Positions 45,401-53,079 of a stretch of DNA of 64,000 bases are shown here, piece by piece (within the stretch, counting starts at the first letter, position 1; every line of letters begins with the position of its first letter). The stretch spans positions 620,001-684,000 of the forward strand of contig CBDFNC010000004.1 of assembly GCA_965249895.1 (NCBI GenBank), written 5' to 3'. This stretch comes from CBDFNC01 sp965249895 (lineage in GTDB: Bacteria > Pseudomonadota > Gammaproteobacteria > Enterobacterales > CBDFNC01). The notes beneath the pieces are model-generated. The model was given only the letters and a program-made list of their open reading frames with translations. It ran no database searches and was not told the origin of the DNA. Made by a program: the position numbers and the translations under genes.

Positions 45401-46877
45401 CATCCCTGGGGCAGTCACCCTCAATTGCAATAAGTAAACTTAACCCCTGCTCGAATTCGGCCAATGCCGCCTGAGCTAACTGCAAGTCTTGCTTTATCCG
45501 CAACACATGCTGCGTGGCGCTGGACTCTGTCTGTCTAAATTCAACGAGTTGACCAGCGGCGGACTCGGCGACGAGATCAGGCAATTCACAAAGCTGACGC
45601 GCGCCGGATAACGCCTTTAGCGCCTGGTTATATTGAATGGCGCGAGTCTGCTGACTATCCAACGCTTGCTGATAATCTGACAGCTGGGTTTTTAGACTAT
45701 CTACTTCCGCTTCGGTCTGCTCTTTACCCGTTTCCGCTTCCAGATGGATGGCGCTGGCTTCTACCACTATGGCGAGCTGCTCTTCAAGCTGCTCGGTCAC
45801 CTTGTGGATCTCCACACGATAGGTGTCCAGCTTGGTTTTCAGGCTTACCGCAGCCAGAATTTTTTGCAGTGTTTCACCCGCGTATTCCAACTCCTGCTCC
45901 AGCATGACTTCGCGGTTTGCCAGGTTGTCCAATTCGTTACTTAAGAACAGTATTCGATGCTGCTCTTGCTTTAATATGGACTGCTTGGAGAACAGGGACT
46001 GACGCTGCTCCAGGGCGCTTGCACTCAATTCATCACGGCGAGAGCTTAGCCGAACATATTCGGCCGCCACATAGTTGGTGGTTTCCGTGATCAGATTTTT
46101 AAACATGTCCCGATCCACCTGGGTCTGGCGGATCATATCCAGGGTATGGCGGTTTTCCTTAATGGCCGATTCCATGTCCTGGAAGGCTTTCTTGATACCG
46201 CTATTCTCGGGTAACAGGTAGTCGCGCAATGAACGCGCGATGGTACTGGAAATTCCGCCATACAAAGAGGCTTCGATCAGGCGATAAAACTTGCTGCGGT
46301 CCTTTTGGTCTCTGAGCTTTTTCGGGATAGCCCCAATATCAAACATAAAGTTATGATAATCGGTGATGGAATTAAACTTTGCCACCCGTACGCCATCAAG
46401 CTCGGCGGCTGCGCACCTTAAATCGTTGAAAGAGCATACCTTGGCTTTACCGTCTTCGAGCTTTTCCAGCAACAGGTCCGTGGGTCGGACGCCTTCTGGC
46501 ACGTCACACAAGGCAAAGGGGGTTATATTTACCTTGTTGTCACGCCCTGCTATTTGCTCCAGATGGGTACCCACCCAAATTTTCTGCTCTCTGGAATTGC
46601 GAATCTCCAGCAGGCTGTAACAGAGCCCTTTTTTCAGCTTGCCGTACAAGCCCTTATCACGAGAGGCTGACGCGCTTCCCGCTTCCGTGGTATTGCGAAA
46701 GTGGAGCAAGGATTGGTCTGGGATCAAGGCTGTAATAAAAGCCGCCATGGTAGTGGACTTACCGGCACCATTACCACCGGACATTGTAGTAACCAACTCG
46801 TCGAGATCAAAGGTACGGGCAAAGAATCCGTTCCAGTTAACCATGGTTAGGGATAAAAACTTTCCGCGATTCGCCAT
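42438..46877 (-). CDS. mukB: Chromosome partition ATPase MukB
   Basis: 1479 residues (E. coli MukB 1486). Walker A is SGGNGAGKSTT (residues 33-43), the ABC signature SGALSTGEAIGTGQAILLM and Walker B CRLLFLDEAARLDGRSIL are near the C-terminus. Between them lie two very long coiled-coil arms with a hinge in the middle (about 640-740, around AYYSALYGPARYAVVV and ELDECPDDLYLIQGNPDAF). It is the SMC-like motor of the MukBEF condensin for chromosome compaction and segregation. mukE ends 3 bp upstream. Confidence 0.95.
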   Translation of the reverse strand: MANRGKFLSLTMVNWNGFFARTFDLDELVTTMSGGNGAGKSTTMAAFITALIPDQSLLHFRNTTEAGSASASRDKGLYGKLKKGLCYSLLEIRNSREQKIWVGTHLEQIAGRDNKVNITPFALCDVPEGVRPTDLLLEKLEDGKAKVCSFNDLRCAAAELDGVRVAKFNSITDYHNFMFDIGAIPKKLRDQKDRSKFYRLIEASLYGGISSTIARSLRDYLLPENSGIKKAFQDMESAIKENRHTLDMIRQTQVDRDMFKNLITETTNYVAAEYVRLSSRRDELSASALEQRQSLFSKQSILKQEQHRILFLSNELDNLANREVMLEQELEYAGETLQKILAAVSLKTKLDTYRVEIHKVTEQLEEQLAIVVEASAIHLEAETGKEQTEAEVDSLKTQLSDYQQALDSQQTRAIQYNQALKALSGARQLCELPDLVAESAAGQLVEFRQTESSATQHVLRIKQDLQLAQAALAEFEQGLSLLIAIEGDCPRDEAYKLASQTLAKGREYKAVEARKEQVTQGERDAQQNLNNQQKAEKLAAELEQVSASRVASELDVEQQEEIQLEGEQLKQEALTEAGELVVVVKQKQLSISSENERLKTFAPKWIVANEERDRLSASVDVTLSDADSLSNAMQQTLSQEQVLKSRKAELEEQKKAIEKQVRQLQTAGGEGDERLNSVAHTLGGTLLSDVYDDIPLEDAAYYSALYGPARYAVVVQDIEAAKQKLTELDECPDDLYLIQGNPDAFDEELLNAQQLDGAVLVKEGNRQLRYSPLPTTPLFGRAAREARIAQLEVERDELIDEYAQVSFEQQKKLRLYKQFSEFVARHMSVVFEADPQLQLADNQIQLRQLDSELQQLSQQQVQLADALKGHKKAMRLLAQIKPIIHLLNDESVSVRLAQAIAQRELLNQASTFLQQYRDTLDKLELKVEFLKQDPANIELLQAQADEAEQQLSSIKHQCYVLEQVKERLPHFAYSDAQALLNQTSRINDELKAKLKQAEEQKQLCIGKEKATRENLTQANQARVALDSSLKVKTQTAQEFDSELCELGVTLVEDSEAKARTHKDEVQQQLVTARNKKNSSQAHLEVTKKEISSLGGAIKVVSKAYGKARSLLVNHKSGWSQVKRIADEHDVTRRLDKGELRFLEADELRSMSDKSLGTLRLAVSHDEELRDALRYSEDNSKPERKVLFYISVYQHLKQRIRREIIRSDDPVEAIEEMEIELARLAEELTQRESHLSISAHEVASKINNTIRREQNRIRVLNQGLQSISFGQVHGVRLNVSVREAYAKLLSVLGEQGGQHQDLFGDNELSFSQAMAKLFQRLNPHIDQGERSHQVLGEALLDYRNYLEMQIEVNRGADGWLRAESGALSTGEAIGTGQAILLMVLHSWEEESRRYRAKDILPCRLLFLDEAARLDGRSILTLFELCERQNMQLIIAAPENISPEKGTTYKLIRKIHGNHEHVHVIGLRGFGFGKEEVQLTA

Positions 46878-46880
46878 TAT

Positions 46881-47597
46881 TTATACTTCCAGTCCAAGTT
46901 GATCTTCACTTTCAGCTGCTTCGTCCTGACTCATATCGTGGTTAGGTAAGGTTTCATCATCGTGAACTATAGCCTCCCCATCCTGAATAAGCCTGAGCTG
47001 TACTTCACGCGGATCTTCATCACTGCGTACATCTGCGCCAAAACGAAATATTGCCTCATTAATGGAGAATTTTTCCAGCGCGCCTAAAAAGCTCACCATG
47101 CCAATACGTTTTAACTTTCTCAAACACGCTTTTACCTTATCCTTGAGTTTCTGACGGTCAAGATCCGACCCGCCACTCCGCTGATTCACCATGCGCAGCA
47201 ACTGCTGTTCATCGGACAAATTAACCAGCTCTTCCATCAGATCGACCAGGGTAAAGATCCCCTCGTTGGCCAGTTTATCCGGGCTCAGGTAGAGATAGCA
47301 CAACACCTTACCCACCAGCATATCCAACTCCGACAGGGTACTACGAGTTAAGAAGGTAGTGGATTTGGGTCGCAAGTAAAAGAACCCTTCCGGCGCTTTA
47401 ATCAACTCGGCCTGATATCTGAGGTAAAATAGCTCCAGGTTTGGGTGGAACTCAAGTAAAAATGAATGATTGTCCAAATCATCGGCACTAATATGAGCGC
47501 CGCTGCGTAACATGGCGTCCAGCTTAGGAAATAGCGCATTGGCGATGGCTTTAGCCAATCCTTCTGGCAGATATTCTGCGGTGTTACTTAACGTCAT
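46881..47597 (-). CDS. mukE: Chromosome partition protein MukE
   Basis: 238 residues matching E. coli MukE: PEGLAKAIANALFPKLDAML, ELIKAPEGFFYLRPKSTTFL, SELDMLVGKVLCYLYLSPDK, ANEGIFTLVDLMEELV and the C-terminal FRFGADVRSDEDPREVQLRL block, then an acidic tail. It is a winged-helix subunit (kite protein) that binds MukF and modulates MukB. Strong AAGGAG at about 47608-47613 serves the start. It sits between mukF and mukB. Confidence 0.94.
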   Translation of the reverse strand: MTLSNTAEYLPEGLAKAIANALFPKLDAMLRSGAHISADDLDNHSFLLEFHPNLELFYLRYQAELIKAPEGFFYLRPKSTTFLTRSTLSELDMLVGKVLCYLYLSPDKLANEGIFTLVDLMEELVNLSDEQQLLRMVNQRSGGSDLDRQKLKDKVKACLRKLKRIGMVSFLGALEKFSINEAIFRFGADVRSDEDPREVQLRLIQDGEAIVHDDETLPNHDMSQDEAAESEDQLGLEV

Positions 47598-47731
47598 ATG
47601 CCTTAAAACTCCTTGTTTGCTGCCCTGTGATATCGGGGCAACAAGGTTCTACTTTCGCCTGACAAACCAGACAGTAGTTCTATTGTTGTTGCAGTTTCGT
47701 TGTTTGGCTTTTCTCCAACAACAACGGCCGC

Positions 47732-49060
47732 TTAATACTTATCAATGGGGTGAGCCTGAATTTTCGCCCCCGTGGGATTAACGGGTTGCCACATGGGCTG
47801 CGCACCCGTTAATGCCAACTCTTCACCTGAGTAGCCAAGCTTAGTGGCTTCATCGACCACCAATTTAGCAATATCAAAGTGCTGCACGTCAGGAAACTCA
47901 GCCAAATAGTCGCGTAGCAAGTTCGCTAATTCGATGGGCTTATCTTCTGCTTTAAATTCAGCTAAGTAGGCTTGGATCCGGCCAGTCAGCTCGGCATTTA
48001 TATCCACCAGCTCCTGGTATTCGACCTCCATGGGCGCGTCCCCCATGACTTCATTATCTCGAATAAACAGGGTCTCATCTCTGAGTTCCAGCAAACGCCT
48101 TTCCTGGGCCAGGGTTAAGCACCAGGCATGATCCTGAAAATTACCGATAGAATCCCGTAATCGTTGGCTAAACGCGCGGTTTTTATCCATATCGATCGCT
48201 GTGCGAATAAATTTATGAACATGCCGATCGTAGCGACTCCACAGGTCTATGGCTTGCTGGCCCCAGGAAATAATAGCGTCAAGGCGTGACTGCAGTGAAA
48301 AGGTGAGGGATTCAATAAAGGCCAGCTCTTCCTTACCCGCCAAGGTTTCCTGGATATTAAGCAAGCCAGACTGTAACTGATCCCCCGCCGCGGCCAAGGT
48401 GTCTTGTAATTCCTTTAAGTTCACACTGGTTTCTCTCAGCAGTTTTTCACAACCACTGATAGCCTGACTCCAGTCCTGATGCAGTAAAGTCGCAACTTCA
48501 GACTTAACCGCTTGCTGCTGGTTATCCATGGCTCTCTGGGTCAAATCAATACGTTCAAAAATATCCTGTACCGAGTGCTTTAGAATACCGAAAACCTGGG
48601 TTTGCCAATATTCCTGATCTCCCCCCCGCTTTGCCGCCTGATAAGCCAGGTCTATTTCCGCAGCGACCTGGGTCAGGAGAATTGAGAGCTTGATATTGGA
48701 GTAGGCTTTTTGTTGGCTGTAGAAATCCACCAGGCCTATGGCCAGGGGCGTTAGGCGATATACGCTATCCGAACCCACCGAATCACCACCGAAGCGGATA
48801 AACAGGTGCTGTCGGCTGAAATCATTGATGGCATTGTTGGCCCGTTCCACCTGAGTTTCATCCATCTGACCGAACATATCGCTGACGATCCGGAAACTGT
48901 CATGCAGCTGAGCTTCCGTGAGTTCTACACTCGGATCTTCATCAGCCGATGCTGCAGCGGCCAGTAAAAACGCCAAACGATCGCTCGGTAGGTTTAAGGA
49001 GAATTCTTCCTGCTTAACCCAGGCGATCAACTCCGGCAAATTCTTAGTTTGTAACTCCAT
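47732..49060 (-). CDS. mukF: Chromosome partition kleisin MukF
   Basis: 442 residues (E. coli MukF 440). Matching blocks: PELIAWVKQEEFSLNLPSDR (N-terminal winged helix), RANNAINDFSRQHLFIRFGG, ISWGQQAIDLWSRYDRHVHK, FIRTAIDMDKNRAFSQRLRD, and the C-terminal end KIQAHPIDKY, which is nearly identical to E. coli. It is the kleisin that closes the MukB ring and holds MukE. Its start overlaps the stop of the cmoM stub (TAATG). A 134-bp gap separates it from mukE. Confidence 0.95.
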   Translation of the reverse strand: MELQTKNLPELIAWVKQEEFSLNLPSDRLAFLLAAAASADEDPSVELTEAQLHDSFRIVSDMFGQMDETQVERANNAINDFSRQHLFIRFGGDSVGSDSVYRLTPLAIGLVDFYSQQKAYSNIKLSILLTQVAAEIDLAYQAAKRGGDQEYWQTQVFGILKHSVQDIFERIDLTQRAMDNQQQAVKSEVATLLHQDWSQAISGCEKLLRETSVNLKELQDTLAAAGDQLQSGLLNIQETLAGKEELAFIESLTFSLQSRLDAIISWGQQAIDLWSRYDRHVHKFIRTAIDMDKNRAFSQRLRDSIGNFQDHAWCLTLAQERRLLELRDETLFIRDNEVMGDAPMEVEYQELVDINAELTGRIQAYLAEFKAEDKPIELANLLRDYLAEFPDVQHFDIAKLVVDEATKLGYSGEELALTGAQPMWQPVNPTGAKIQAHPIDKY

Positions 49061-49269
49061 TAAGATTCCTTTGTGTCGCAGTCTGCTTGGTTACGCCATT
49101 TTGCCGAAACATGTATATAACGTCCCAGCGATATATAAGGCTCTTGATGGCAGTAACATTTTTCCATCTGCAATAGAACTTTGTAATTATCAACGGCATG
49201 GGATCGATCTCTCGGGTAATCATGCACCGCTCTTATACCCGCCTTAATATCCGGAACCACCACCGGCAT
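49060..49269 (-). pseudogene. cmoM: C-terminal remnant of cmoM (smtA)
   Basis: Only 69 codons, with a stop codon immediately before the first ATG. KAGIRAVHDYPRDRSHAVDN and CYCHQEPYISLGRYIHVSAK match the C-terminal end of E. coli CmoM/SmtA (GxRVFHDYLR..., YCRQEPYITLGRYIHV). The methyltransferase Rossmann core and SAM site are missing. In E. coli the order is smtA-mukF-mukE-mukB; the stub's stop overlaps the mukF start as in the intact arrangement. So the gene has been cut away while the junction stayed. Confidence 0.78.
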
Positions 49270-49514
49270 CTAAGATGCATAATGGGCCTGGGGCCAATTG
49301 CGCAAGGTAGGACCCTAGCTGTTGCCAGACCAATTCAGCCCTAAGCTTTCTTTTACTAGTACCGTATATGTTTTGGCAAACTTATTTGCAATTGTGTCGA
49401 AATTTTGGTCGTCCAGCGCTAGCTCTGTAACAATTGGCAAAGCCCGCTATTTTGGCATAAGGTGAAGCGCGTTTAAACTGGTAAAATTTGGCCTATCACA
49501 CGGAATCAAGCTTG

Positions 49515-50294
49515 ATGTTTTGGATAAAAAAATGGCTGGGAGATTTATTGATGCCCTTACCTTTTCTGCTTACTGTGCTCGGCATCGGCCTGCTGCTGAT
49601 TTGTTTTAGTCCCCGAAAACAAACCCTGGGTAAAATCTTGGCCTGCTTTTCTTTTGTGACTTTGTTTTTATTGAGTTTTCCCCCTGTGGCGAATTCACTG
49701 GCACGCTCGGTCGAACAAACCCATCCTGCGCTGCTGAATGCTAACAATGACTATGTTTATATTCTGCTATTAGGTCATACTGGCTCTGCCGATCCCTCGT
49801 TACCCGTTACCGGTCAACTCTCCAGCACCGCTCTTGCCCGCTTTTCCGAAGCATTCAGGCTTTCTCAGTTAAACCCAAGTGCAAAGCTGCTTCTTACCGG
49901 ACCACGTATTAACGACTCCCTTTCGTATGCGGAGCTGGTACGGAGACTGGCACTGAGCTTCGGTTTAGACGAAAACAGGATAGAAACACTGCCTTCCACC
50001 CGGGATACAGACGATGAAGCCAGGGAAATGTGTCATATTATTACCAATGAAAAAGCGGTTCTGGTCACCTCAGCCAGTCATATGAGGCGCGCCATGACGC
50101 TATTTGAAAGATACGGCTGTACGCCTGACGCGGCTCCTGCTGATTATCTAGTAAGGCAAACAGGGCTTTCGACATCCATGCGCACTTACCTACCACGTAG
50201 CCATCACCTGCGTAAGTCTGAAATAGCAATCCACGAAATTCTCGGTCTTTGGTGGGCAAAATTACGACAAATTACAGGTTCCAGAGTGACCTAG
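49515..50294 (+). CDS. ElyC/YdcF-family (DUF218) envelope protein
   Basis: 259 residues from the ATG at 49515, which gives an N-terminus like E. coli ElyC (MFWIKKWLGDLLMPLPFLLT); a longer TTG start at 49488 is possible. Two membrane helices (about 12-30 and 38-60) precede a DUF218 domain: SEAFRLSQLNPSAKLLLTGP, SYAELVRRLALSFGLDENRI and AVLVTSASHMRRAMTLFERY. ElyC supports envelope integrity and enterobacterial common antigen or lipid carrier metabolism in E. coli. The Gly-rich strand after the second helix is shorter (LLLGHTGSAD). The symbol is withheld because of the family's many paralogues. Confidence 0.8.
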   Translation: MFWIKKWLGDLLMPLPFLLTVLGIGLLLICFSPRKQTLGKILACFSFVTLFLLSFPPVANSLARSVEQTHPALLNANNDYVYILLLGHTGSADPSLPVTGQLSSTALARFSEAFRLSQLNPSAKLLLTGPRINDSLSYAELVRRLALSFGLDENRIETLPSTRDTDDEAREMCHIITNEKAVLVTSASHMRRAMTLFERYGCTPDAAPADYLVRQTGLSTSMRTYLPRSHHLRKSEIAIHEILGLWWAKLRQITGSRVT

Positions 50295-50300
50295 ATCACA
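50285..50300. promoter_or_regulatory. CRP-like site upstream of tpiA
   Basis: AGTGA-CCTAGA-TCACA fits the TGTGA-N6-TCACA consensus with one mismatch. It overlaps the last codons of the elyC-like gene and lies 115 bp before tpiA. No binding data; a chance match is possible. Confidence 0.5.
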
Positions 50301-50414
50301 TTAATTGCATATTTAGAAAATAAATTACACAATTAGCGGCTGAAATCATTATTTTAAGTCCCAGTTTAAATTTTAATTCCCCCTGTTTTACATCATTAGA
50401 TTGGAGAAAATACA

Positions 50415-51170
50415 ATGAGACAAGCATTAGTAATGGGTAACTGGAAGCTAAACGGCACTAAAGAGTCCGTAGAAGCTTTGATTAAAGGTTTAACGGCGCC
50501 TGCAGCAGACGCACAAGGTGTTGAAGTTTCAGTATGTCCGCCAGCTATCTTTTTGGGCCAGGTTGAAGCCCTCACTCAAGGTACGGCGATCACTTTTGGC
50601 GCGCAGGACTGTAACGTGAACACCTCAGGCGCTTTTACCGGCGAAACCTCTCCAGTAACGGTTAAAGAGTTTGGTGCGAAGTATAGCCTGGTAGGTCACA
50701 GCGAGCGTCGCACCCTACACGGCGAATCCGATCAACTCGTTGCCGACAAGTATGTTGCTATCCAGGAAAATGGCCTGGTTCCTGTACTTTGTATCGGTGA
50801 AACCCTGGAGCAGCGTGAAGCTGACGAAACATCTAGCGTGGTAGAAACACAACTGGCAGCGGTTATCGAAAAAGCCGGCATTGCTTCTTTAAACAACGCC
50901 GTTATTGCTTATGAGCCAGTTTGGGCAATCGGTACAGGTAAAACTGCGTCAAAAGAGCAGGCACAAGAAGTTCACGCACACATACGTAGCTGGCTAGCTA
51001 AGCAAGATGAAGCCGTTGCTGCGAAAGTTCAAATTCTATACGGCGGCAGCGTGAAAGGCGCAAATGCTGCTGAACTATTCGGTCAGCCAGATATCGACGG
51101 TGGCTTGGTAGGCGGAGCTTCTCTTCAGGTTGAAGAGTTTGCAGCCGTGATTGCTGGCGCTAAAGCGTAA
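50415..51170 (+). CDS. tpiA: Triose-phosphate isomerase
   Basis: 251 residues, full family length. Active-site parts: GNWKLNGT with the catalytic Lys (about residue 12), SLVGHSERRT with the catalytic His (about 95), AYEPVWAIGTGKTA with the catalytic Glu and flexible loop (about 165-175), and LYGGSVKGANAAEL for phosphate binding. It interconverts glyceraldehyde-3-phosphate and dihydroxyacetone phosphate. GGAGA 9 bp before the ATG. A strong terminator follows. Confidence 0.96.
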   Translation: MRQALVMGNWKLNGTKESVEALIKGLTAPAADAQGVEVSVCPPAIFLGQVEALTQGTAITFGAQDCNVNTSGAFTGETSPVTVKEFGAKYSLVGHSERRTLHGESDQLVADKYVAIQENGLVPVLCIGETLEQREADETSSVVETQLAAVIEKAGIASLNNAVIAYEPVWAIGTGKTASKEQAQEVHAHIRSWLAKQDEAVAAKVQILYGGSVKGANAAELFGQPDIDGGLVGGASLQVEEFAAVIAGAKA

Positions 51171-51178
51171 CAGTTTCC

Positions 51179-51206
51179 ATTGCGCCAACTTTCCAGTTGG
51201 CGCAAT
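51179..51206 (+). terminator. Terminator after tpiA
   Basis: ATTGCGCCAAC / GTTGGCGCAAT, a perfect 11-bp stem with a 6-nt loop, followed by ATTTCTCC, 9 bp past the stop. Confidence 0.9.
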
Positions 51207-51340
51207 ATTTCTCCACATTAATCGGCATACCCAGACTTACCTTTGCCCTGCCCATCACTACATACTCAATTTAACTGCAGTAACAAAAACCTGTAAAACT
51301 TGTTACTCTTTATGCTCTTAAAAATAATCAGCTACTCTAT

Positions 51341-52051
51341 ATGACAGACCTTTTGGCAATGCTTATCATTTTTGTCGGTTCCTTCGTGCAAAGCACCATA
51401 GGTTTTGGTTTGGCCATAGTTACCGCCCCGCTGCTATTTATGATAGATCCCGGTTATGTACCAGCCCCTATCACAGTGGTGGCTCTGATACTGTCAATCG
51501 CCAACACTTATCGTTATCGCAGCAGTATTTCGTTCAAAGGATTAACCTCCGCTATTCTTGGCAGGATCCCAGGCACAATAGCAGGCGGCTTGTTGCTTTA
51601 CTGGGCAGAGCCCAGGACGTTATCCCTTTGGCTAGGCATTACAGTGTTGCTCGGCGTTGCGGTCAGCCTTACTCCAATCCGCCTTGACCCTACCCCTAAG
51701 CGTATGGCCATTGCGGGTTTCCTTTCTGGCTTTATGGGAACCAGCTCTTCCATCGGCGGGCCGCCAATGGCGCTGTTGTTACAACATGAAAACGCGAACC
51801 TTATCAGGGCAAACCTATCCGCATTTTTTATCGTTAGCTGCCTGATGTCCCTGGCCGTTCAGGCGCCTGCCGGCTACTTTTCATGGCATCACTTCGACTT
51901 GTCATTACCCTTGATCCCCGCATCCTTATTGGGTTTCTGGGCAGCAAGCCATTGGGTGGACAAGATAGATAAAAACCACATCCGGCGCATTTCCCTGGTG
52001 TTATGCTGCCTATCTGGAGTGGCCGCCATTGCCGCTTTCTGGCTCAACTAA
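51341..52051 (+). CDS. TSUP/TauE-SafE-family membrane permease
   Basis: 236 residues with about 7-8 membrane helices. FVGSFVQSTIGFGLAIVTAP at the N-terminus and GFLSGFMGTSSSIGGPPMAL in the middle are the two repeat signatures of the TSUP (sulfite exporter TauE/SafE) family. Members move sulfur-containing or carboxylated anions, or are of unknown substrate. The gene stands alone with AT-rich sequence upstream. Confidence 0.87.
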   Translation: MTDLLAMLIIFVGSFVQSTIGFGLAIVTAPLLFMIDPGYVPAPITVVALILSIANTYRYRSSISFKGLTSAILGRIPGTIAGGLLLYWAEPRTLSLWLGITVLLGVAVSLTPIRLDPTPKRMAIAGFLSGFMGTSSSIGGPPMALLLQHENANLIRANLSAFFIVSCLMSLAVQAPAGYFSWHHFDLSLPLIPASLLGFWAASHWVDKIDKNHIRRISLVLCCLSGVAAIAAFWLN

Positions 52052-52113
52052 GCCCTACACAGGTTTAGATATTTAAGGTAGGATGCTGTTTATTCTGCTT
52101 TTTATGGTGAGTA

Positions 52114-52944
52114 ATGATTACAAAAGAAGAACTTAAGCAGTTTATCCTAGCTCAAGGGCTGACAGGTAAAGTGCTCTGTGTCCACGCTTCTATGGGATCA
52201 TTTAAACAACCATTAGAAGCTGGAGTCACGGGACTAATTGAGATATTGCTGGAGCTTGGCAACACAATTTTAGTACCTAGCTTTAGTTATCAATATGCCG
52301 TGTGTCCACCCATTGCCGTTCAAATACCAAGAAATGGGACAAATTACTCGGCAACAGAGTTCCATTCCGTCATGACTGAAGCCTACAGTCCGGATAGACG
52401 CCACGATGTGAGCCCGGATATGGGTGTGTTTGCCAAAGTATTAAGTCAGTTACCCGACAGTTTAAGAGGTGATCATCCCACCAACTCCTTTTGCGCCATA
52501 GGCCCAAGAGCAGGAGAGCTAATTAGCATGCAAAGTCCCACTGATGTATATGCGCCGTTACGCGCTTTATGCGAAGCAGATGGGAGCGTGTTGCTGCTGG
52601 GCACACAATTGGAGAGTTTCACCTTACTCCACCTGGCCGAACAGCTGGCAGGCAGAGAGCTATTCAGAAGCTGGGCGTTTAACAATCAGGGGCATTTAAT
52701 CGAGACTCAGGTGGGATCTTGCTCAACCGGGTTTGGAAAATTCGCTGATGCGCTCACCCCTCTGGTAAAAACGGCGGTGCTTGCTGGATCACTTTGGCAA
52801 CGCTATAACGCCTCGCAAGTCGTCGAAACCTCGACACGGCTTATCAAAGCTCAACCCGGTATCACCCATTGCCATAAGGCATCCTGCTTACGCTGTAATG
52901 ACGCAATTGCCGGCGGACCTCTCTTGAGTAATCAAGAGTTATAG
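52114..52944 (+). CDS. AAC(3)-family N-acetyltransferase
   Basis: 276 residues matching aminoglycoside 3-N-acetyltransferase-type proteins: VLCVHASMGSFKQPLEAGV, NTILVPSFSYQYAV, RHDVSPDMGVFAKVLSQLP, GDHPTNSFCAIGPRAGELI, SPTDVYAPLRALCEADGSVL and LLGTQLESFTLLHLAEQL. Chromosomal members such as YokD-like proteins are often not resistance enzymes; the native substrate is unknown. The C-terminal ~30 residues contain several Cys/His (HCHKASCLRC) and look like an extra metal site, although this could also be normal for the branch. Confidence 0.83.
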   Translation: MITKEELKQFILAQGLTGKVLCVHASMGSFKQPLEAGVTGLIEILLELGNTILVPSFSYQYAVCPPIAVQIPRNGTNYSATEFHSVMTEAYSPDRRHDVSPDMGVFAKVLSQLPDSLRGDHPTNSFCAIGPRAGELISMQSPTDVYAPLRALCEADGSVLLLGTQLESFTLLHLAEQLAGRELFRSWAFNNQGHLIETQVGSCSTGFGKFADALTPLVKTAVLAGSLWQRYNASQVVETSTRLIKAQPGITHCHKASCLRCNDAIAGGPLLSNQEL

Positions 52945-52979
52945 GGGGCTAATAATCAGCTATTGAGTACTCTGCTGAT

Positions 52980-53007
52980 GTCTGATCACACCATCGGCTA
53001 ATCAGAC
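52980..53007. terminator. Hairpin between the AAC(3)-like gene and uvrB
   Basis: GTCTGAT / ATCAGAC, a 7-bp stem with a 14-nt loop between convergent genes; no T tract, so weak evidence. Confidence 0.35.
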
Positions 53008-53079
53008 CCACAATACAGCTGCGACTCAATACTTTGTGGAATTGCATTTAGTCGTTTGCAGTATCGTGGTCCAGTCAAA

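Noticed and set aside
41470..49060. Calling the whole locus a Wadjet (JetABCD) or MksBEFG defence system
   Set aside because: The three condensin proteins match MukF, MukE and MukB by length and by blocks such as the MukF C-terminal IQAHPIDKY; only the fourth gene is JetD-like.
52114..52944. Clinical-type aminoglycoside resistance gene
   Set aside because: The protein belongs to the broad AAC(3)-like family, but there is no cassette, mobile element or resistance gene beside it; a chromosomal housekeeping homologue is more likely.
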